DNA of 64,000 nt, from positions 1-64,000 of the forward strand of contig JANQPG010000016.1 in NCBI GenBank assembly GCA_028289545.1, written 5' to 3'. Source of the stretch: Woeseiaceae bacterium. GTDB lineage: Bacteria > Pseudomonadota > Gammaproteobacteria > Steroidobacterales > Woeseiaceae. Below, one piece after another: positions 8,433 through 19,511 of the stretch. A model generated the notes under the pieces. That model was not told the origin of the DNA. It made no database searches and saw only the letters and a list, made by a program, of their open reading frames with translations. Position numbers and translations under genes: made by a program. How positions within the stretch are numbered: position 1 is the first letter of the stretch; every line of letters begins with the position of its first letter.

Positions 8433-8906
8433 TCAGGCTGTTGGTGAAAGCTCCATTTCGAGCAACGGCAAACGGCGTCCCGGAATACTGTCCGAAGCCA
8501 GTTCGCCGATCTTGACGGCGCCCATTGCTTCGTAAAAGCCCAGAGCATAGGGATCGCTTTGAATGACAAGCCGGCGGTATCCGGAAGACGTAGCAAGCTC
8601 GACCAGGGCGTCGAACAGTATCCTGCCAAGGCCGCTGCCAATATCGTCGGGTTCGACGAATAGCGCCTCGATTTCGCAGCTGCCGTCCTCCTCGTAGGGA
8701 ATAACACCGAAGTAACCCGCAATACGGCCGTTCACTTCGGCAAGCCGCCAGATTTGTTGTGGATCCGCGAGGTCTGCCGCGGAGACCGTTAGCTCGTCGT
8801 GACATGCGGCCATGAACTCGGCGTCGTAGCCCCAGAAGGCTTTGGAGCGCACGCCGACGGCGCTGAGCTCAACCGCCTCGTCGGCACGCGGGGCGCGCAA
8901 GTGCAT
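8433..8906 (-). CDS. GNAT family N-acetyltransferase
   Basis: A 157-residue GNAT-fold acetyltransferase, expected to transfer acetyl from acetyl-CoA to an unknown amine. The core is visible: strand pair IWRLAEVNGRIAGYFGVIP, the central strand EIEALFVEPDDIGSGLGRILFDALVELA carrying the acetyl-CoA loop (Q/RxxGxG/A type, here DIGSGLG), and the final SDPYALGFYEAMGAVKIGE motif. ATG 8906 is chosen; GTG 8912 overlaps the DUF3291 stop as GTGA and would add two residues. Either way the gene is translationally coupled to the upstream DUF3291 gene. Confidence 0.85.
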   Translation of the reverse strand: MHLRAPRADEAVELSAVGVRSKAFWGYDAEFMAACHDELTVSAADLADPQQIWRLAEVNGRIAGYFGVIPYEEDGSCEIEALFVEPDDIGSGLGRILFDALVELATSSGYRRLVIQSDPYALGFYEAMGAVKIGELASDSIPGRRLPLLEMELSPTA

Positions 8907-8908
8907 CG

Positions 8909-9370
8909 TCACAGCGCAACACCGGAGTGATCGAAGCGTCGCCTGAAGCTGAAGGCGGCGGGCGAGGGGCCTTCCGCCCACAGCGTTTCGAAGCGAGTTT
9001 TTGCTTCGAGCGCGTCCGGGATATGGCCTGCGGATATCCACCACAAAACAAACGACGCGCGCGTCGACGGCTCGAACCAATTGCGCCGCAGCCGGAGCGC
9101 CTCGGCATGTGCCGTGCGGTAGACATAGTGGTCGAGCGCTTCCAGCGACTCCCACACCGAGAGGTTGAACAACAGTTTCGGGTCGCCGAATGCCTGCGCG
9201 GCGATGGCCTCTTCCGTCTCGGATTCGAGTCTCCAGACGAAGCCGGGGGAGCGTTCGGCGAGTGCGTTGAGATCGTCGAGGCGCGCGATAAATCCCGCCA
9301 TGACGGCATCGTCATAAGTGCCGCGCATAGTGGAGATATTGCAGTGTGCCAGGTGAAAGTCTTCGCGCAT
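8909..9370 (-). CDS. DUF3291 domain protein
   Basis: This 153-residue protein belongs to the DUF3291 family, a ferredoxin-like dimeric alpha-beta barrel related to monooxygenase-type proteins. Characteristic segments are FHLAHCNISTMRG, MAGFIARLDDLNALAERSPGFVWRL, LFNLSVWESLEALDHYVYRTAHAEALRLRRNWFE, and VLWWISAGHIPDALEA. No enzymatic activity is established for the family. It is 32 nt downstream of the hydrolase gene and overlaps or abuts the GNAT gene, so these accessory genes look like one operon. Confidence 0.85.
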   Translation of the reverse strand: MREDFHLAHCNISTMRGTYDDAVMAGFIARLDDLNALAERSPGFVWRLESETEEAIAAQAFGDPKLLFNLSVWESLEALDHYVYRTAHAEALRLRRNWFEPSTRASFVLWWISAGHIPDALEAKTRFETLWAEGPSPAAFSFRRRFDHSGVAL

Positions 9371-9402
9371 CGATGCTTACACTGCCACGAATCGGCGTGG
9401 GG

Positions 9403-10146
9403 TTACAGCGGGCCCGGCTCCGCCGTGAGGAAGTGGCTCGCTATTCTCGAAAATTCCGGCGCCGCCTCGCCGAAGATCGGGACGTGGCCCGCGTCCGGCA
9501 CAACCCACAACCGTGAATCCGGAATCCAGCGGTGCAATTCCATCGCCATCTCGACCGGATACAGGGGGTCGCTGTCGCCGTGCACGATCAGCGTGCGGGC
9601 GCGGATCGATGCGAGCAGCGGCGGCGTGAAGTTGAGGTCGTCGTAGCTGTCTTTGAACGCATGCACTTGTTGCCAAAGCGCGAGGATTTGTTCATCGCCA
9701 CCGGGGTGCTTGCTGCGCATGGCTTCGCGCTCCGCTTCGCCGTAGGTCTCCGGTGCCGCGCTTGCCATGAGCCGCCGGGCTGACTCCGGGAACCAGGCGG
9801 CGCCGCTGACCAGCACCATACTGCCGAGTACCTGCGGGCGCTTGGTCGCGACGTGCAGCAGCGCTTTGGCGCCGAGGCTCATGCCGACGGCATCGAAGGA
9901 CTCGATGCCGAGTTCGTCGACCAGCGCGAGCATGTCGTCGGCAATCTGCTCGATCGTGAAGCTTCGCCCCGTGGAGCGGCCGTGACCGCGCAGGTCGGGA
10001 GCAATAAGCTCGAACCCCGCCGGAGGCTCCGCAAAGACGTATCGCCAGTCGTCGCCGATACCGGTGCCGCCGTGCAGCAACAGCACGGGTCGTCCGCCGC
10101 CGCGGTGCTCGTAATAAAGCTGAATACCGTTGATCTCTTTGTTCAT
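9403..10146 (-). CDS. Alpha/beta hydrolase
   Basis: A soluble alpha/beta-fold hydrolase of 247 residues with an intact catalytic triad: oxyanion motif LLLHGGTG near residue 25, nucleophile elbow GMSLG with S90, acid in HGDSDPLYP and histidine in DAGHVPIF. Substrate unknown; esters or lactones are typical. ATG 10146 (MNKEINGIQLYYE) fits the usual family N terminus; an open extension to 10218 carries no domain and was dropped. It appears to head the operon running through DUF3291, GNAT and DUF5996. Confidence 0.85.
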   Translation of the reverse strand: MNKEINGIQLYYEHRGGGRPVLLLHGGTGIGDDWRYVFAEPPAGFELIAPDLRGHGRSTGRSFTIEQIADDMLALVDELGIESFDAVGMSLGAKALLHVATKRPQVLGSMVLVSGAAWFPESARRLMASAAPETYGEAEREAMRSKHPGGDEQILALWQQVHAFKDSYDDLNFTPPLLASIRARTLIVHGDSDPLYPVEMAMELHRWIPDSRLWVVPDAGHVPIFGEAAPEFSRIASHFLTAEPGPL

Positions 10147-10249
10147 GTCGTGGACAACGCACCGAGGTTGGAGGCCTGGGTTGGAAAGCCTGGTTTCGGC
10201 GGGGTTAGTACCGCGCATGGGCCACGAGTTCCGCGGTCAGAAGGGATTT

Positions 10250-10642
10250 TCACGCGGCGTCGTGAGAGCGCAATCGATAGACGAACGCGCCGGCCGCAAC
10301 CAGGATACAGCCCAGGGCGAGCCAGTCCGCGACGACAACCCTGCGAATGGCGGCGTTGTGTTCGCCGACCATGGCCGCCAGCAGCACAAAAGACAAAGTG
10401 CTGGCCGCCGCGATACCGAGCGCAATCGCCTGAACGGCTGGCCTGAATGCGGCATAAGCGAACAGGATACCCAGAAGCCCGAACACCACGGCGCGATGAC
10501 GCATGAGAATGGCGAGGTCGTTGCCGACGATCTCGATGTCGTATAGCGCGTTGAGGCGTGCGACGCCCAGCGCGCCGGCTGCGGGTATCCAGTGGATGAC
10601 CGCCACAATCAGCAGCATGACAGTTACGATTCGGCTTGCCAT
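10250..10642 (-). CDS. Four-helix integral membrane protein, function unknown
   Basis: A 130-residue hydrophobic protein with four predicted membrane helices, at about residues 1-25, 45-65, 68-90 and 102-125, separated by short loops (GNDLAILMRHRAVVF, GEHNAAIRRVVVADW). The helix pattern resembles small DUF-type membrane proteins, but I cannot name a family safely. ATG 10642 starts the first helix directly. It lies 91 nt beyond the moeA stop on the same strand. Confidence 0.6.
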   Translation of the reverse strand: MASRIVTVMLLIVAVIHWIPAAGALGVARLNALYDIEIVGNDLAILMRHRAVVFGLLGILFAYAAFRPAVQAIALGIAAASTLSFVLLAAMVGEHNAAIRRVVVADWLALGCILVAAGAFVYRLRSHDAA

Positions 10643-10733
10643 GGACTCAACCTCGCTTCGAGCGCCGACGTGTCGGGAGAATGGCTGCAGGGAGTCGTCA
10701 CTGCAATGACCTCCGGGGTTATGCCCGGTGTTG

Positions 10734-11930
10734 CTACCAGAGCGTGAGCGGCACCGTAGTGCCGGTCGGGAACAGGTCCTGCTCGAGCGCAAGTTCCACG
10801 TAACCGTCCGTGCGCCCCAATGCCGCGAAGTCACCCGAGGTGTTCGTCGGCGCGGGCATTGCCAGCGACTGCCCCGCTGCGCTCGTCACGATGCGGACCG
10901 GCAGGAAGCACGTGAGTTGGGGCGCAAAGCTCACGTCCTCCGTGAGGTTGGCAAAGGCCTGCGGTGAAGGGCTGGCGCCGCTCATCTTTTCGAGAGCCGG
11001 AATAACGTACTGCCGGCAACAGACGAGTGTGGAGACGGGGTTGCCGGGCAGCGCAAATACGGCCTGACCTCGTGAGCCGGTGCCGAACCACATGGGCTTG
11101 CCGGGCCGCTGGCGAATGCGATGAAACTCGACGGTAACACCCAGCTCAGCCAGCACCTCCGGGACGTAGTCGGCTTTGCCTTTCGAGACCCCGCCGCTCA
11201 AGACCAATACGTCAGACTCGTCGAGATGCTGTCCAATACGGGCCTTGAGCGTCTCCTTGTCGTCCGGCAGATGCTCGTGTCGGCACCGGTAGTAGCCGTG
11301 TTCGAGGAGCATGGCCATGAGCGCCGGGCCGTTGGACAGCCGTATTTGCTGCGCCTCGATGGGCTGGCCGGCCGGAACGAGTTCATTACCTGTTGATACG
11401 ATCGTTACGAGTGGCCGGCTGGCTACCTCGACGGTATCGAGGCCTGCCGATGCCAGTATGGCGACGTGAGCCGGGCGTATGCGCGTACCCACCTCGAGCA
11501 ACTCGGCGCCTTGCCGGTGGTCCGACCCCCGTGCGTGGACAAATTGCCGGCGCTCGACCTGATAGTTCGCCTGCACGTGCGCCGCGGCGTTGGCGACGGT
11601 TACCTGCTCGACCGGGATGATCAGGTCGCTGCCTTCCGGCAGCACCGCCCCCGTCATGATTTCGATGCACTTCCCGTTTTCGAGGGTCAACGGCGGGTCG
11701 CCCGCCATTTGCGTGCCCTGAATCGGGAAGCTGCGCACGAGTGTTTCGTAGTGATCGTAGCTGAGCGCAATGCCGTCCATCGTGACGCGATCGAACGGCG
11801 GCTGGTCGCGCTCGGCAAGGACGGTTTGCCTGAGCGTACGGCCGTTCGCCATCTCGAGCGGTACGCTTTCGCTTGGCAGGTCGTCGACCGCCGAGAGGAT
11901 GCGTTGTTTTGCTTCGGCTGTGTCCAGCAT
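10734..11930 (-). CDS. moeA: Molybdopterin molybdenumtransferase MoeA
   Basis: MoeA inserts molybdate into adenylated molybdopterin, the last step of molybdenum cofactor assembly. The 398-residue protein carries the family motifs PPFDRVTMDGIAL, EIMTGAVLPEGSD, VTIVSTGNELV, VLSGGVSKGKADYV and ALPGNPVSTLVC, with the C-terminal domain IV from about residue 325. It follows purD by 5 nt, so it probably belongs to the purH-purD operon, an unusual partner. A molybdenum enzyme that needs its product, MsrP, is encoded at 42.9-43.9 kb. Confidence 0.93.
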   Translation of the reverse strand: MLDTAEAKQRILSAVDDLPSESVPLEMANGRTLRQTVLAERDQPPFDRVTMDGIALSYDHYETLVRSFPIQGTQMAGDPPLTLENGKCIEIMTGAVLPEGSDLIIPVEQVTVANAAAHVQANYQVERRQFVHARGSDHRQGAELLEVGTRIRPAHVAILASAGLDTVEVASRPLVTIVSTGNELVPAGQPIEAQQIRLSNGPALMAMLLEHGYYRCRHEHLPDDKETLKARIGQHLDESDVLVLSGGVSKGKADYVPEVLAELGVTVEFHRIRQRPGKPMWFGTGSRGQAVFALPGNPVSTLVCCRQYVIPALEKMSGASPSPQAFANLTEDVSFAPQLTCFLPVRIVTSAAGQSLAMPAPTNTSGDFAALGRTDGYVELALEQDLFPTGTTVPLTLW

Positions 11931-11935
11931 CGGGT

Positions 11936-13222
<1,287 letters not shown>

Positions 13223-13250
13223 GGCGTGTGAGGCATAGGGTTAACGGCTC

Positions 13251-14801
13251 CTAATGTCGAAAGTGGCGCATGCCCGTAAACACCATCGCCAGGCCGTGTT
13301 CGTTGGCGGCCTGAACGACTTCGTCGTCGCGCATGGAGCCTCCGGGTTGAATGATTGCCGCAATATTGTGTTCCGCCGCGGCATCGATGCCATCGCGAAA
13401 CGGGAAGAAGGCATCGGATGCCATGACCGAACCCTCCACGGCAAGCCCTTCGTCGGCAGCCTTGATGGCCGCAATTTTTGTGCTGTACACGCGGCTCATC
13501 TGGCCGGCGCCGACGCCTATCGTCATGTTGTCCTTGCAGAACACGATAGCGTTGGACTTGACGTACTTGACGACCGTCCAGGCGAACAGGAGGTCGCGCA
13601 GCTGGTCGGCCGTCGGTGCTTTTTTCGTGACGACCGTAAGGTCGCTCTCGCCGATCCGTCCCAGGTCGGTTTCCTGCACCAGCAAACCGCCGGAGACTTT
13701 CTTGTAGTCGAAACCGGCGTGTAGGTCGGCCGGCCAGCTGCCGGTCTCCAGCAGCCGGACGTTCTTCTTGGCCGCCACGACCTTGCGCGCACCGTCCGCG
13801 ACTTCCGGGGCGACAATCACTTCGACAAATTGCCGCTCGATGATCTTGCCGGCGGTGTCTTCGTCGAGGGGTCGGTTGAAGGCGATAATGCCGCCGAAAG
13901 CCGACGTGGGATCGGTTTTGAACGCCTTGTCGTAGGCCTCCGAGATCGTGCCGGCCACCGCAACGCCGCAGGGGTTGGCGTGTTTGACGATGACGCAGGC
14001 CGGCTGATCAAACTGTTTGACGCACTCGAGCGCAGCGTCGCTGTCGGCAATGTTGTTGTACGACAGCGCTTTACCGTTGAGCTGCCTGGCCGCCGCGAGA
14101 CTGCCTGGGCCTACCTGCTGGTCCCGGTAAAAGGCCGCCGCCTGATGCGGGTTCTCGCCGTAGCGCATTTTTTCGACCAGGCGGCCGGCGTAGAGCTGCG
14201 ATTCGCCGAGGGCATCGTCGCCGAGCGATGTGCTCAAGTAGCGTGTGATAGCCGTGTCGTATGCCGCCGTGTGCGCATAGGCTTTGGCTGCGAGTCGACG
14301 CCGCTCGTCGATTTCGAGAGCCTGGCCCCTGATGCCCTCGAGCACAGCATCATAGTCGGCCGGGTCGACAACGACGGCAACCCCGGCGTGATTCTTGCTC
14401 GCGGCACGGATCATTGCGGGTCCGCCGATATCGATGTTTTCGATAGCGTCGTCGAGGCTGGCGTCCGGGCGGGCAATCGTCTCCTCGAACGGATACAGGT
14501 TTACGACCAGAAGGTCGATCGGCTCGATGCCGTGTTCGGCCATGACGCTCTCGTCCGTTCCGCGGCGGCCCAGCAGGCCGCCGTGAACGACGGGGTGCAG
14601 CGTTTTCACCCGCCCGCCCATGATTTCGGGAAAGCCGGTTTTATCCGATACATCGATGGCGTCGACGCCCGCCTCGCGGATCGAGCGCGCGGTGCCGCCG
14701 GTCGACAGGATTTCTACGCCGAGTTCGGCGAGGCCTTTGGCGAATGGGATGAGATGGCGTTTGTCGGAAACGCTGATCAGCGCGCGGCGCACTGTAAACA
14801 T
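13251..14801 (-). CDS. purH: Bifunctional AICAR formyltransferase/IMP cyclohydrolase PurH
   Basis: PurH catalyses the last two steps of IMP synthesis. The 516-residue protein has the N-terminal MGS-like cyclohydrolase domain ([46 protein letters not shown]) and the C-terminal formyltransferase domain with the lysine-histidine motif [10 protein letters not shown] and the end segment [18 protein letters not shown]. It sits 92 nt downstream of fis and forms the conserved fis-purH-purD order. Confidence 0.96.
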   Translation of the reverse strand: MFTVRRALISVSDKRHLIPFAKGLAELGVEILSTGGTARSIREAGVDAIDVSDKTGFPEIMGGRVKTLHPVVHGGLLGRRGTDESVMAEHGIEPIDLLVVNLYPFEETIARPDASLDDAIENIDIGGPAMIRAASKNHAGVAVVVDPADYDAVLEGIRGQALEIDERRRLAAKAYAHTAAYDTAITRYLSTSLGDDALGESQLYAGRLVEKMRYGENPHQAAAFYRDQQVGPGSLAAARQLNGKALSYNNIADSDAALECVKQFDQPACVIVKHANPCGVAVAGTISEAYDKAFKTDPTSAFGGIIAFNRPLDEDTAGKIIERQFVEVIVAPEVADGARKVVAAKKNVRLLETGSWPADLHAGFDYKKVSGGLLVQETDLGRIGESDLTVVTKKAPTADQLRDLLFAWTVVKYVKSNAIVFCKDNMTIGVGAGQMSRVYSTKIAAIKAADEGLAVEGSVMASDAFFPFRDGIDAAAEHNIAAIIQPGGSMRDDEVVQAANEHGLAMVFTGMRHFRH

Positions 14802-14893
14802 GCTTAGCCTCGAGGGTTGTTGGAGGTCGGAGAGCAGCGATACGCCGCAAGAACATCGTACCTGTAGGCTTGTCCCTGTGCACGCGGAGACCG

Positions 14894-15202
14894 CTACTGA
14901 ATCAATTCGTAGGACTTGAGCTTCTTGCGCAACGTGCCGCGGTTGATTCCAAGGATGCCGGCAGCCTGACTCTGATTGCCGTCGGTATAGTCCATGACCG
15001 CTTTGAACAGAGGACGCTCAACTTCACCCATGACCAAGTCATAGAGATCCCCGGGTCGGTCGCCGTTCAGGCTGGCGAAGTAGTTCTCGAGCGCGTCTTC
15101 GGTGTGTTTACAGAGTGGTTTCTTGCTTTTTGAGGCTTTCAGGTTTTTCGATTTTTTGCTGACCACGCCGTTCGTCCCGTGTCTGCCCGCCGCGACCGTC
15201 AT
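14894..15202 (-). CDS. fis: DNA-binding protein Fis
   Basis: Fis is a small nucleoid protein that bends DNA and activates stable-RNA promoters. The 102-residue form from ATG 15202 has a lysine-rich N terminus ([14 protein letters not shown]) in place of the usual N-terminal arm. The conserved core follows: [25 protein letters not shown] and the helix-turn-helix [26 protein letters not shown] at suitable distance supports ATG 15202; GTG 15229 is an alternative. dusB ends 30 nt upstream, the classic dusB-fis operon. Confidence 0.94.
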   Translation of the reverse strand: MTVAAGRHGTNGVVSKKSKNLKASKSKKPLCKHTEDALENYFASLNGDRPGDLYDLVMGEVERPLFKAVMDYTDGNQSQAAGILGINRGTLRKKLKSYELIQ

Positions 15203-15232
15203 GTCGCGACACTCCTCCCAACTCCTCACAGA

Positions 15233-16264
15233 CTATGCGGCCGTCGAAACTTCCTCCTCGTTGCGAGCGAAGAATTCCGCTGTCAGTCTAATCTGTTCTG
15301 AAGCACAGTCGACGCGCACTACCCGCTTGCGGTATTCCTCCGCATTCGCGAAATCTTTGCCGTACAAATTTTCGCAGTACCAGGTGAGGTGCTTTCTTGC
15401 CACCCGAACGCCCGTGGTTTCCCCATAAAACCGGTGCAGTTCCTCGAGGTGGCCGAGCATGATATCACGCAAATCATTTTTTTCTAGCGGTACAAACGAA
15501 CCGTTTTTATCGAGCGCCTGATTCAGCTCGGCGAAGATCCAGGGGCGTCCCTGTGCGCCTCGTCCAATCATCAAGCCGTCGGCTTGGGTTAGCTTCCAAA
15601 CTTCAAGCGACTTCTCTAAAGATGTGATATCTCCGTTCGCAATGACCGGTATCGACACTTCTGCTTTGACGGCGGCAATCGTGTCGTATTCGGCCTCGCC
15701 GCGGTACTTATCCGCGCGGGTGCGGCCGTGAATCGTCAGCGCGGCGATGCCGGCGTTTTCGGCAATACGTGCGACCAGCGGCGCGTTTCGCTCGTCCGCA
15801 TCCCAGCCGGTGCGGGTCTTGAGCGTCACGGGCACGTCGACGGCAGCAACCACGGCGTCGAGAATCTGCCCTACAAGCACCGTATCCTTGAGGAGCGCGG
15901 AGCCGGCAAGCTTCCGACAGACCTTTTTTGCCGGACAGCCCATGTTGATGTCGATAATCTGGGCGCCACGCTCGACGCATGCCCTCGCCGCCGCGGCCAT
16001 CTGCGGAGGCTCGGATCCGGCAATCTGCACCGCGACGGGTTCCGCGTCGAGATCGAGATCCAGTCTATGGCGCGACTTGCTGGTCTGCCACAAGCTCGTG
16101 TCAGCGGTCGTCATTTCCGATGTGGTCATACCGGCGCCAAAGCGGCGGCACAGCTTACGGAAGGGTTTGTCGGTGACGCCGGCCATGGGGGCCAGCACAA
16201 ACGGGCTGTCGAGTGGGTACGGACCGATTTTGAGCGCCGACAGGCGGCCGGTCCCCGAACTCAT
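15233..16264 (-). CDS. dusB: tRNA-dihydrouridine synthase DusB
   Basis: A flavin enzyme of 343 residues that reduces specific uridines in the tRNA D-loop. The FMN barrel motifs are FVLAPMAGVTDKPFR, the catalytic cysteine in DINMGCPAKKV, LKTRTGW, LTIHGRTR, VIANGDI and MIGRGAQGRPWIF. The C-terminal helical RNA-binding domain includes RVARKHLTWYCE. Its ATG overlaps the DUF3426 stop as ATGA, so the two are translationally coupled. It heads the dusB-fis pair. Confidence 0.95.
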   Translation of the reverse strand: MSSGTGRLSALKIGPYPLDSPFVLAPMAGVTDKPFRKLCRRFGAGMTTSEMTTADTSLWQTSKSRHRLDLDLDAEPVAVQIAGSEPPQMAAAARACVERGAQIIDINMGCPAKKVCRKLAGSALLKDTVLVGQILDAVVAAVDVPVTLKTRTGWDADERNAPLVARIAENAGIAALTIHGRTRADKYRGEAEYDTIAAVKAEVSIPVIANGDITSLEKSLEVWKLTQADGLMIGRGAQGRPWIFAELNQALDKNGSFVPLEKNDLRDIMLGHLEELHRFYGETTGVRVARKHLTWYCENLYGKDFANAEEYRKRVVRVDCASEQIRLTAEFFARNEEEVSTAA

Positions 16265-18591
16265 TTGAAGTCTTCGATCGCGCAGCGCAGCTTGATTCCT
16301 TCGAGCCGGTAGCAGACGTTGAGCTTGAATCCCGTGGCTTCGGCAGCCGGCGACTCGATCGCAATGACGGCGTTGAAGCTCGCGCCCGGTTCGACAAGGC
16401 TGCCCGTATCGAGATTGTCCTCGAGGTAGTCGGCAGGTCCGAGCACGCGACTGCCAATGATTTCTTCGAAGCGATCGGTTAGCGATACGCTAATAACCGG
16501 GTAGGGCAACGCACTATCCGCCTGGTTGCCGATTCTCGAATAAATGCTCAGGACCTCACCGGCGTCGTCGGTGCTGCCGCGCGTCGCTTCGAAGCGCCAT
16601 CCGGTGACGTCCCACTCCGGCGTCAGCGGCATGCCGATGGCGCCGTACACGCTCGACAGCAGGCTGTTCATCGCTGGGCTCGTCGCCAGTGCGTCGCGCG
16701 AAAAGTGGACCGCCTGAACAACCAGCACGAGCACAAGGGCTGCGGCACCGCTGATCAATCGCCAGTCCCGTTTTTGCGGGAGCACTGTGTTGTCCTCCGC
16801 CTGGGCGGCGGCGAGCAGTTCGACTTCGTCCGGGAGCGGCGTTTCCTCGATTGTCAGCTCGTCAAAACCGTCGCCGGTAAGGCTGAAATCGCCCTCCATG
16901 ACGATCGTCTCCACGGTGCCGCTGATGTCCGGGTCACCGAAAGCGGTTTGCGGCTCGGGCGCCTCTTCCATGTCGTCCTTGCGGGCATCGTCGGCTTCGA
17001 CGGATTCCTCAACGTCGGGCTTTTCGGAGGCCAATTTTTGAGAGGCCGATTTTTCGAACGCTATCGTCGACGCAAAGCCGTCCTCGTCTTCGATGGCGAG
17101 CGCCATCAGCTCCTGATCGATGAGCCGGTTGATCGTTTCTTCTTCTTCGGTCGGCGGCGGCACGTAGTGCTCGGTGTCAGCCGCCACCACCTCGGGGGGC
17201 GCCGCGGCAAGCGCCTCCTTGAGCAAATCCGGATCGGGCATGCCGTCATCCGCGGCTTCCTCGTTTTCCTCGAGCGCAAGCGCCCCGGAGGCGTCGGCGT
17301 CGTCGGGGGCGGCCTCCGCTATCTCGAGCTCCTCGGGCGTGTCCTCGAGATCGATGTCGAGCGCGTCGAGTTCATCGATGATGCTCACGGCGAGTTCCGG
17401 AGAGCCCGCCGCCGGCGCGTCGGCCTCAGGTTCGCCGGTTGCTTGTCGATCGGCCAGGAGATCGAGTTCTTCCTGGAGTCCGGACAGCTCAAGGCTCAGG
17501 GCTTCCATCTGCCCGGCGAGTTCCTCGCCAGGCACGGGAGCCATCTCGTCGTCTTCCGGCATCTCAATGTCGAGGGCTTCCAGTTCCTCTGCGAGAGTTG
17601 GCGTAGCCGAGCTGTCGCCCGCAGGTGAGGGGGGCTTTTCGACTTCCGCTTCCTCGCCCGACTGGATGACGGTCGGGGCCGCGGCAAGCGTTTCCGGACC
17701 GGGGGAGGCCGGCGGGTCGCCAGGCGCCGGTTCGGCTGCCGGCGCACCGACGTCCGAATCGACTTCTTCGAGCAGGTCCTGCCATTCATCCGCAAGACCG
17801 AGATCCACGTCGATGGCGGTTGCGGGTTCCGGGGGTGGCTCAACAGGTGCCGGCTCCGGCGGCGCGTTCGGCTCCTCGACGTCGAAATCGTCCGGCAAAC
17901 CGGTATTGTCGTCAAAGCGCAGCTCGTCGTCGGGCAGCGAATCGCTGGCCGTGGCGGCCGCATCCGCGAAGACGTCCGCCGAGTCGACGCTGGCCGGCCC
18001 GCCGTCGTTCAGCAGTTCGTCCACGGGTGTAGGGCTCGAACTCAGTACCTCGTCGACACTTTTGAGCTTGAGCTCCGCCGATAGCTCCGCGTCCAGCAGT
18101 GTGTCGTGGGATTCGCCGCCCACAAACACTTCCGACATCGCGCCGTCGGGCGCTTCCTCCGGGGCCGTGCCGTCGGGGAGTTCCAGATCGAGGAGCTCGG
18201 CGTCTATTTCGCGCGACTGAGTGTCGGCATCGTCGTCCGGCAGCGCGTCACCCGAAATGCGCCACTCCATGCCCGTGTCCTCGAGTTCGATATCGCCGCC
18301 GTCAGACAGACGATCGAGCGTTTGTCTAAGCGCTGCGCTCTGCTCGGGGGAGATGGCCGCTGGCGGCGGCTCCGGAGGAGTATCCACATCGGCGAGCGAC
18401 GACTCGGGAGCGAGTTCAGGCAGCGATTGTTCCGTTGCCGGGGCAGTGACTTCGGGTTTTTCCTCCGACAGAAACTCGAGCGCGTTGAAGGCCGCGCCGC
18501 AGCCGCCGCAGCGGACCTTCCCGGCCGCCTGTTTCAGCACCTGTGCGGTTACTCTGAACGCTGTACCGCAATGGGGACACTGGGTATACAT
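16261..18591 (-). CDS. Zinc-ribbon/DUF3426 membrane protein with a very long acidic linker
   Basis: The first 40 residues form an MJ0042-type zinc ribbon (CPHCG and CGGCG pairs). About 590 residues of acidic, proline-rich, low-complexity sequence follow, then one membrane helix (LISGAAALVLVLVVQAVHF) and a C-terminal DUF3426 domain ending in CYRLEGIKLRCAIEDF. Members of this family are usually 200-400 residues; this one has 776 because of the linker. Short acidic amphipathic motifs recur in the linker (LDIEMPEDDE, LDALDIDLED, LLDLELPDG, WQDLLEEVDSD). The N terminus is predicted cytoplasmic and DUF3426 periplasmic. Function is unknown. Its conserved position between prmA and dusB-fis supports the call. 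Confidence 0.85.
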   Translation of the reverse strand: MYTQCPHCGTAFRVTAQVLKQAAGKVRCGGCGAAFNALEFLSEEKPEVTAPATEQSLPELAPESSLADVDTPPEPPPAAISPEQSAALRQTLDRLSDGGDIELEDTGMEWRISGDALPDDDADTQSREIDAELLDLELPDGTAPEEAPDGAMSEVFVGGESHDTLLDAELSAELKLKSVDEVLSSSPTPVDELLNDGGPASVDSADVFADAAATASDSLPDDELRFDDNTGLPDDFDVEEPNAPPEPAPVEPPPEPATAIDVDLGLADEWQDLLEEVDSDVGAPAAEPAPGDPPASPGPETLAAAPTVIQSGEEAEVEKPPSPAGDSSATPTLAEELEALDIEMPEDDEMAPVPGEELAGQMEALSLELSGLQEELDLLADRQATGEPEADAPAAGSPELAVSIIDELDALDIDLEDTPEELEIAEAAPDDADASGALALEENEEAADDGMPDPDLLKEALAAAPPEVVAADTEHYVPPPTEEEETINRLIDQELMALAIEDEDGFASTIAFEKSASQKLASEKPDVEESVEADDARKDDMEEAPEPQTAFGDPDISGTVETIVMEGDFSLTGDGFDELTIEETPLPDEVELLAAAQAEDNTVLPQKRDWRLISGAAALVLVLVVQAVHFSRDALATSPAMNSLLSSVYGAIGMPLTPEWDVTGWRFEATRGSTDDAGEVLSIYSRIGNQADSALPYPVISVSLTDRFEEIIGSRVLGPADYLEDNLDTGSLVEPGASFNAVIAIESPAAEATGFKLNVCYRLEGIKLRCAIEDFK

Positions 18592-19491
18592 CTACAGTCT
18601 GGTTCCTGACAGGCGGGCCCAGATTTGCCCGTCCTGTTCCATCGTTCTGTGCTCATCGAAGCGTATCGCCTTCGAATACGCTGCCGATACTTCCGTTATC
18701 TGGTTCGAAAGTATGCCCGAAAGTGCCAGTTTGCCGCCCGTTATTGTCAAATCAAGGATCTCGGTCGCAAGTTCGACCAACGGGCCGGCCAGAATGTTGG
18801 CGACGACCACATCGGACGGTTGATCAGCCGCCGGTCGGTCGCAGCTGACGCTGAGACGGTCGGCTACCGCATTGGCTTCCGCGTTGCTCCGGGTTGCGAT
18901 TACGGCCTGAGGATCGATGTCGTAGCCTACCGCCGTGTTTGCGCCGAGCTTCAGCGCGGCAATGGCCAGGATTCCGGAGCCGCAGCCATAGTCGAGTACC
19001 GACTTGTCTTCGAGATCGAGCGCGTCGAGCCACGAGAGGCACAATGCTGTCGTCGGATGAGTGCCGGTGCCAAAGGCCAGCCCGGGATCGAGTTCCACGA
19101 CAACGGCATCGGGGTCACCGGGCGGCAAGCCCGCAGGACAAACCCACAGACGCTCGCCGAACGGCATTGGCCTGAAGTCCTTGAGCCATTCGCGTTCCCA
19201 GTCGCGATCGGCCAGTGTTTCGATGCGATGCGGCGGCAGGCTGGGGACGCCGAGTTTCGACGCAAGCGCCGGACCGATCGTATCGACAGGCTTGAGCGGA
19301 TCGCTGCCGTCGAACAGAGCCGTGATGCGTATTCGCGTCCACAGCGGCGTCTCTCCGGGGGCAGGCTCGAGTATCGGTTTGTCGCCGGCGTCGCTGAGCG
19401 TCACCGATGCTGCACCGAGTTCGAGGAGCGCCTGTTCGACGTCGTCGCGGGACAGATCTTCGAGATCCATGACGAACTGCCGCCAGACCAT
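18592..19491 (-). CDS. prmA: Ribosomal protein L11 methyltransferase PrmA
   Basis: PrmA trimethylates ribosomal protein L11. The 299-residue protein has the N-terminal substrate domain (WLKDFRPMPFGERLWVCP), the LDPGLAFGTGTHPTT motif unique to PrmA, and the SAM-binding motif DYGCGSGILAIAALKLGA with NILAGPL further on. The frame opens at 19491 and the stop abuts the DUF3426 start without a gap. accC ends 20 nt upstream, part of the aroQ-accB-accC-prmA run. Confidence 0.95.
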   Translation of the reverse strand: MVWRQFVMDLEDLSRDDVEQALLELGAASVTLSDAGDKPILEPAPGETPLWTRIRITALFDGSDPLKPVDTIGPALASKLGVPSLPPHRIETLADRDWEREWLKDFRPMPFGERLWVCPAGLPPGDPDAVVVELDPGLAFGTGTHPTTALCLSWLDALDLEDKSVLDYGCGSGILAIAALKLGANTAVGYDIDPQAVIATRSNAEANAVADRLSVSCDRPAADQPSDVVVANILAGPLVELATEILDLTITGGKLALSGILSNQITEVSAAYSKAIRFDEHRTMEQDGQIWARLSGTRL

Positions 19492-19511
19492 GTCGCCGCT
19501 CGCCGACCGGC

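Noticed and set aside
17174..18220. Plus-strand 348-codon serine-rich frame
   Set aside because: It is the complement of the acidic linker of the DUF3426 protein; the Ser bias is the mirror of the Glu/Asp codons.
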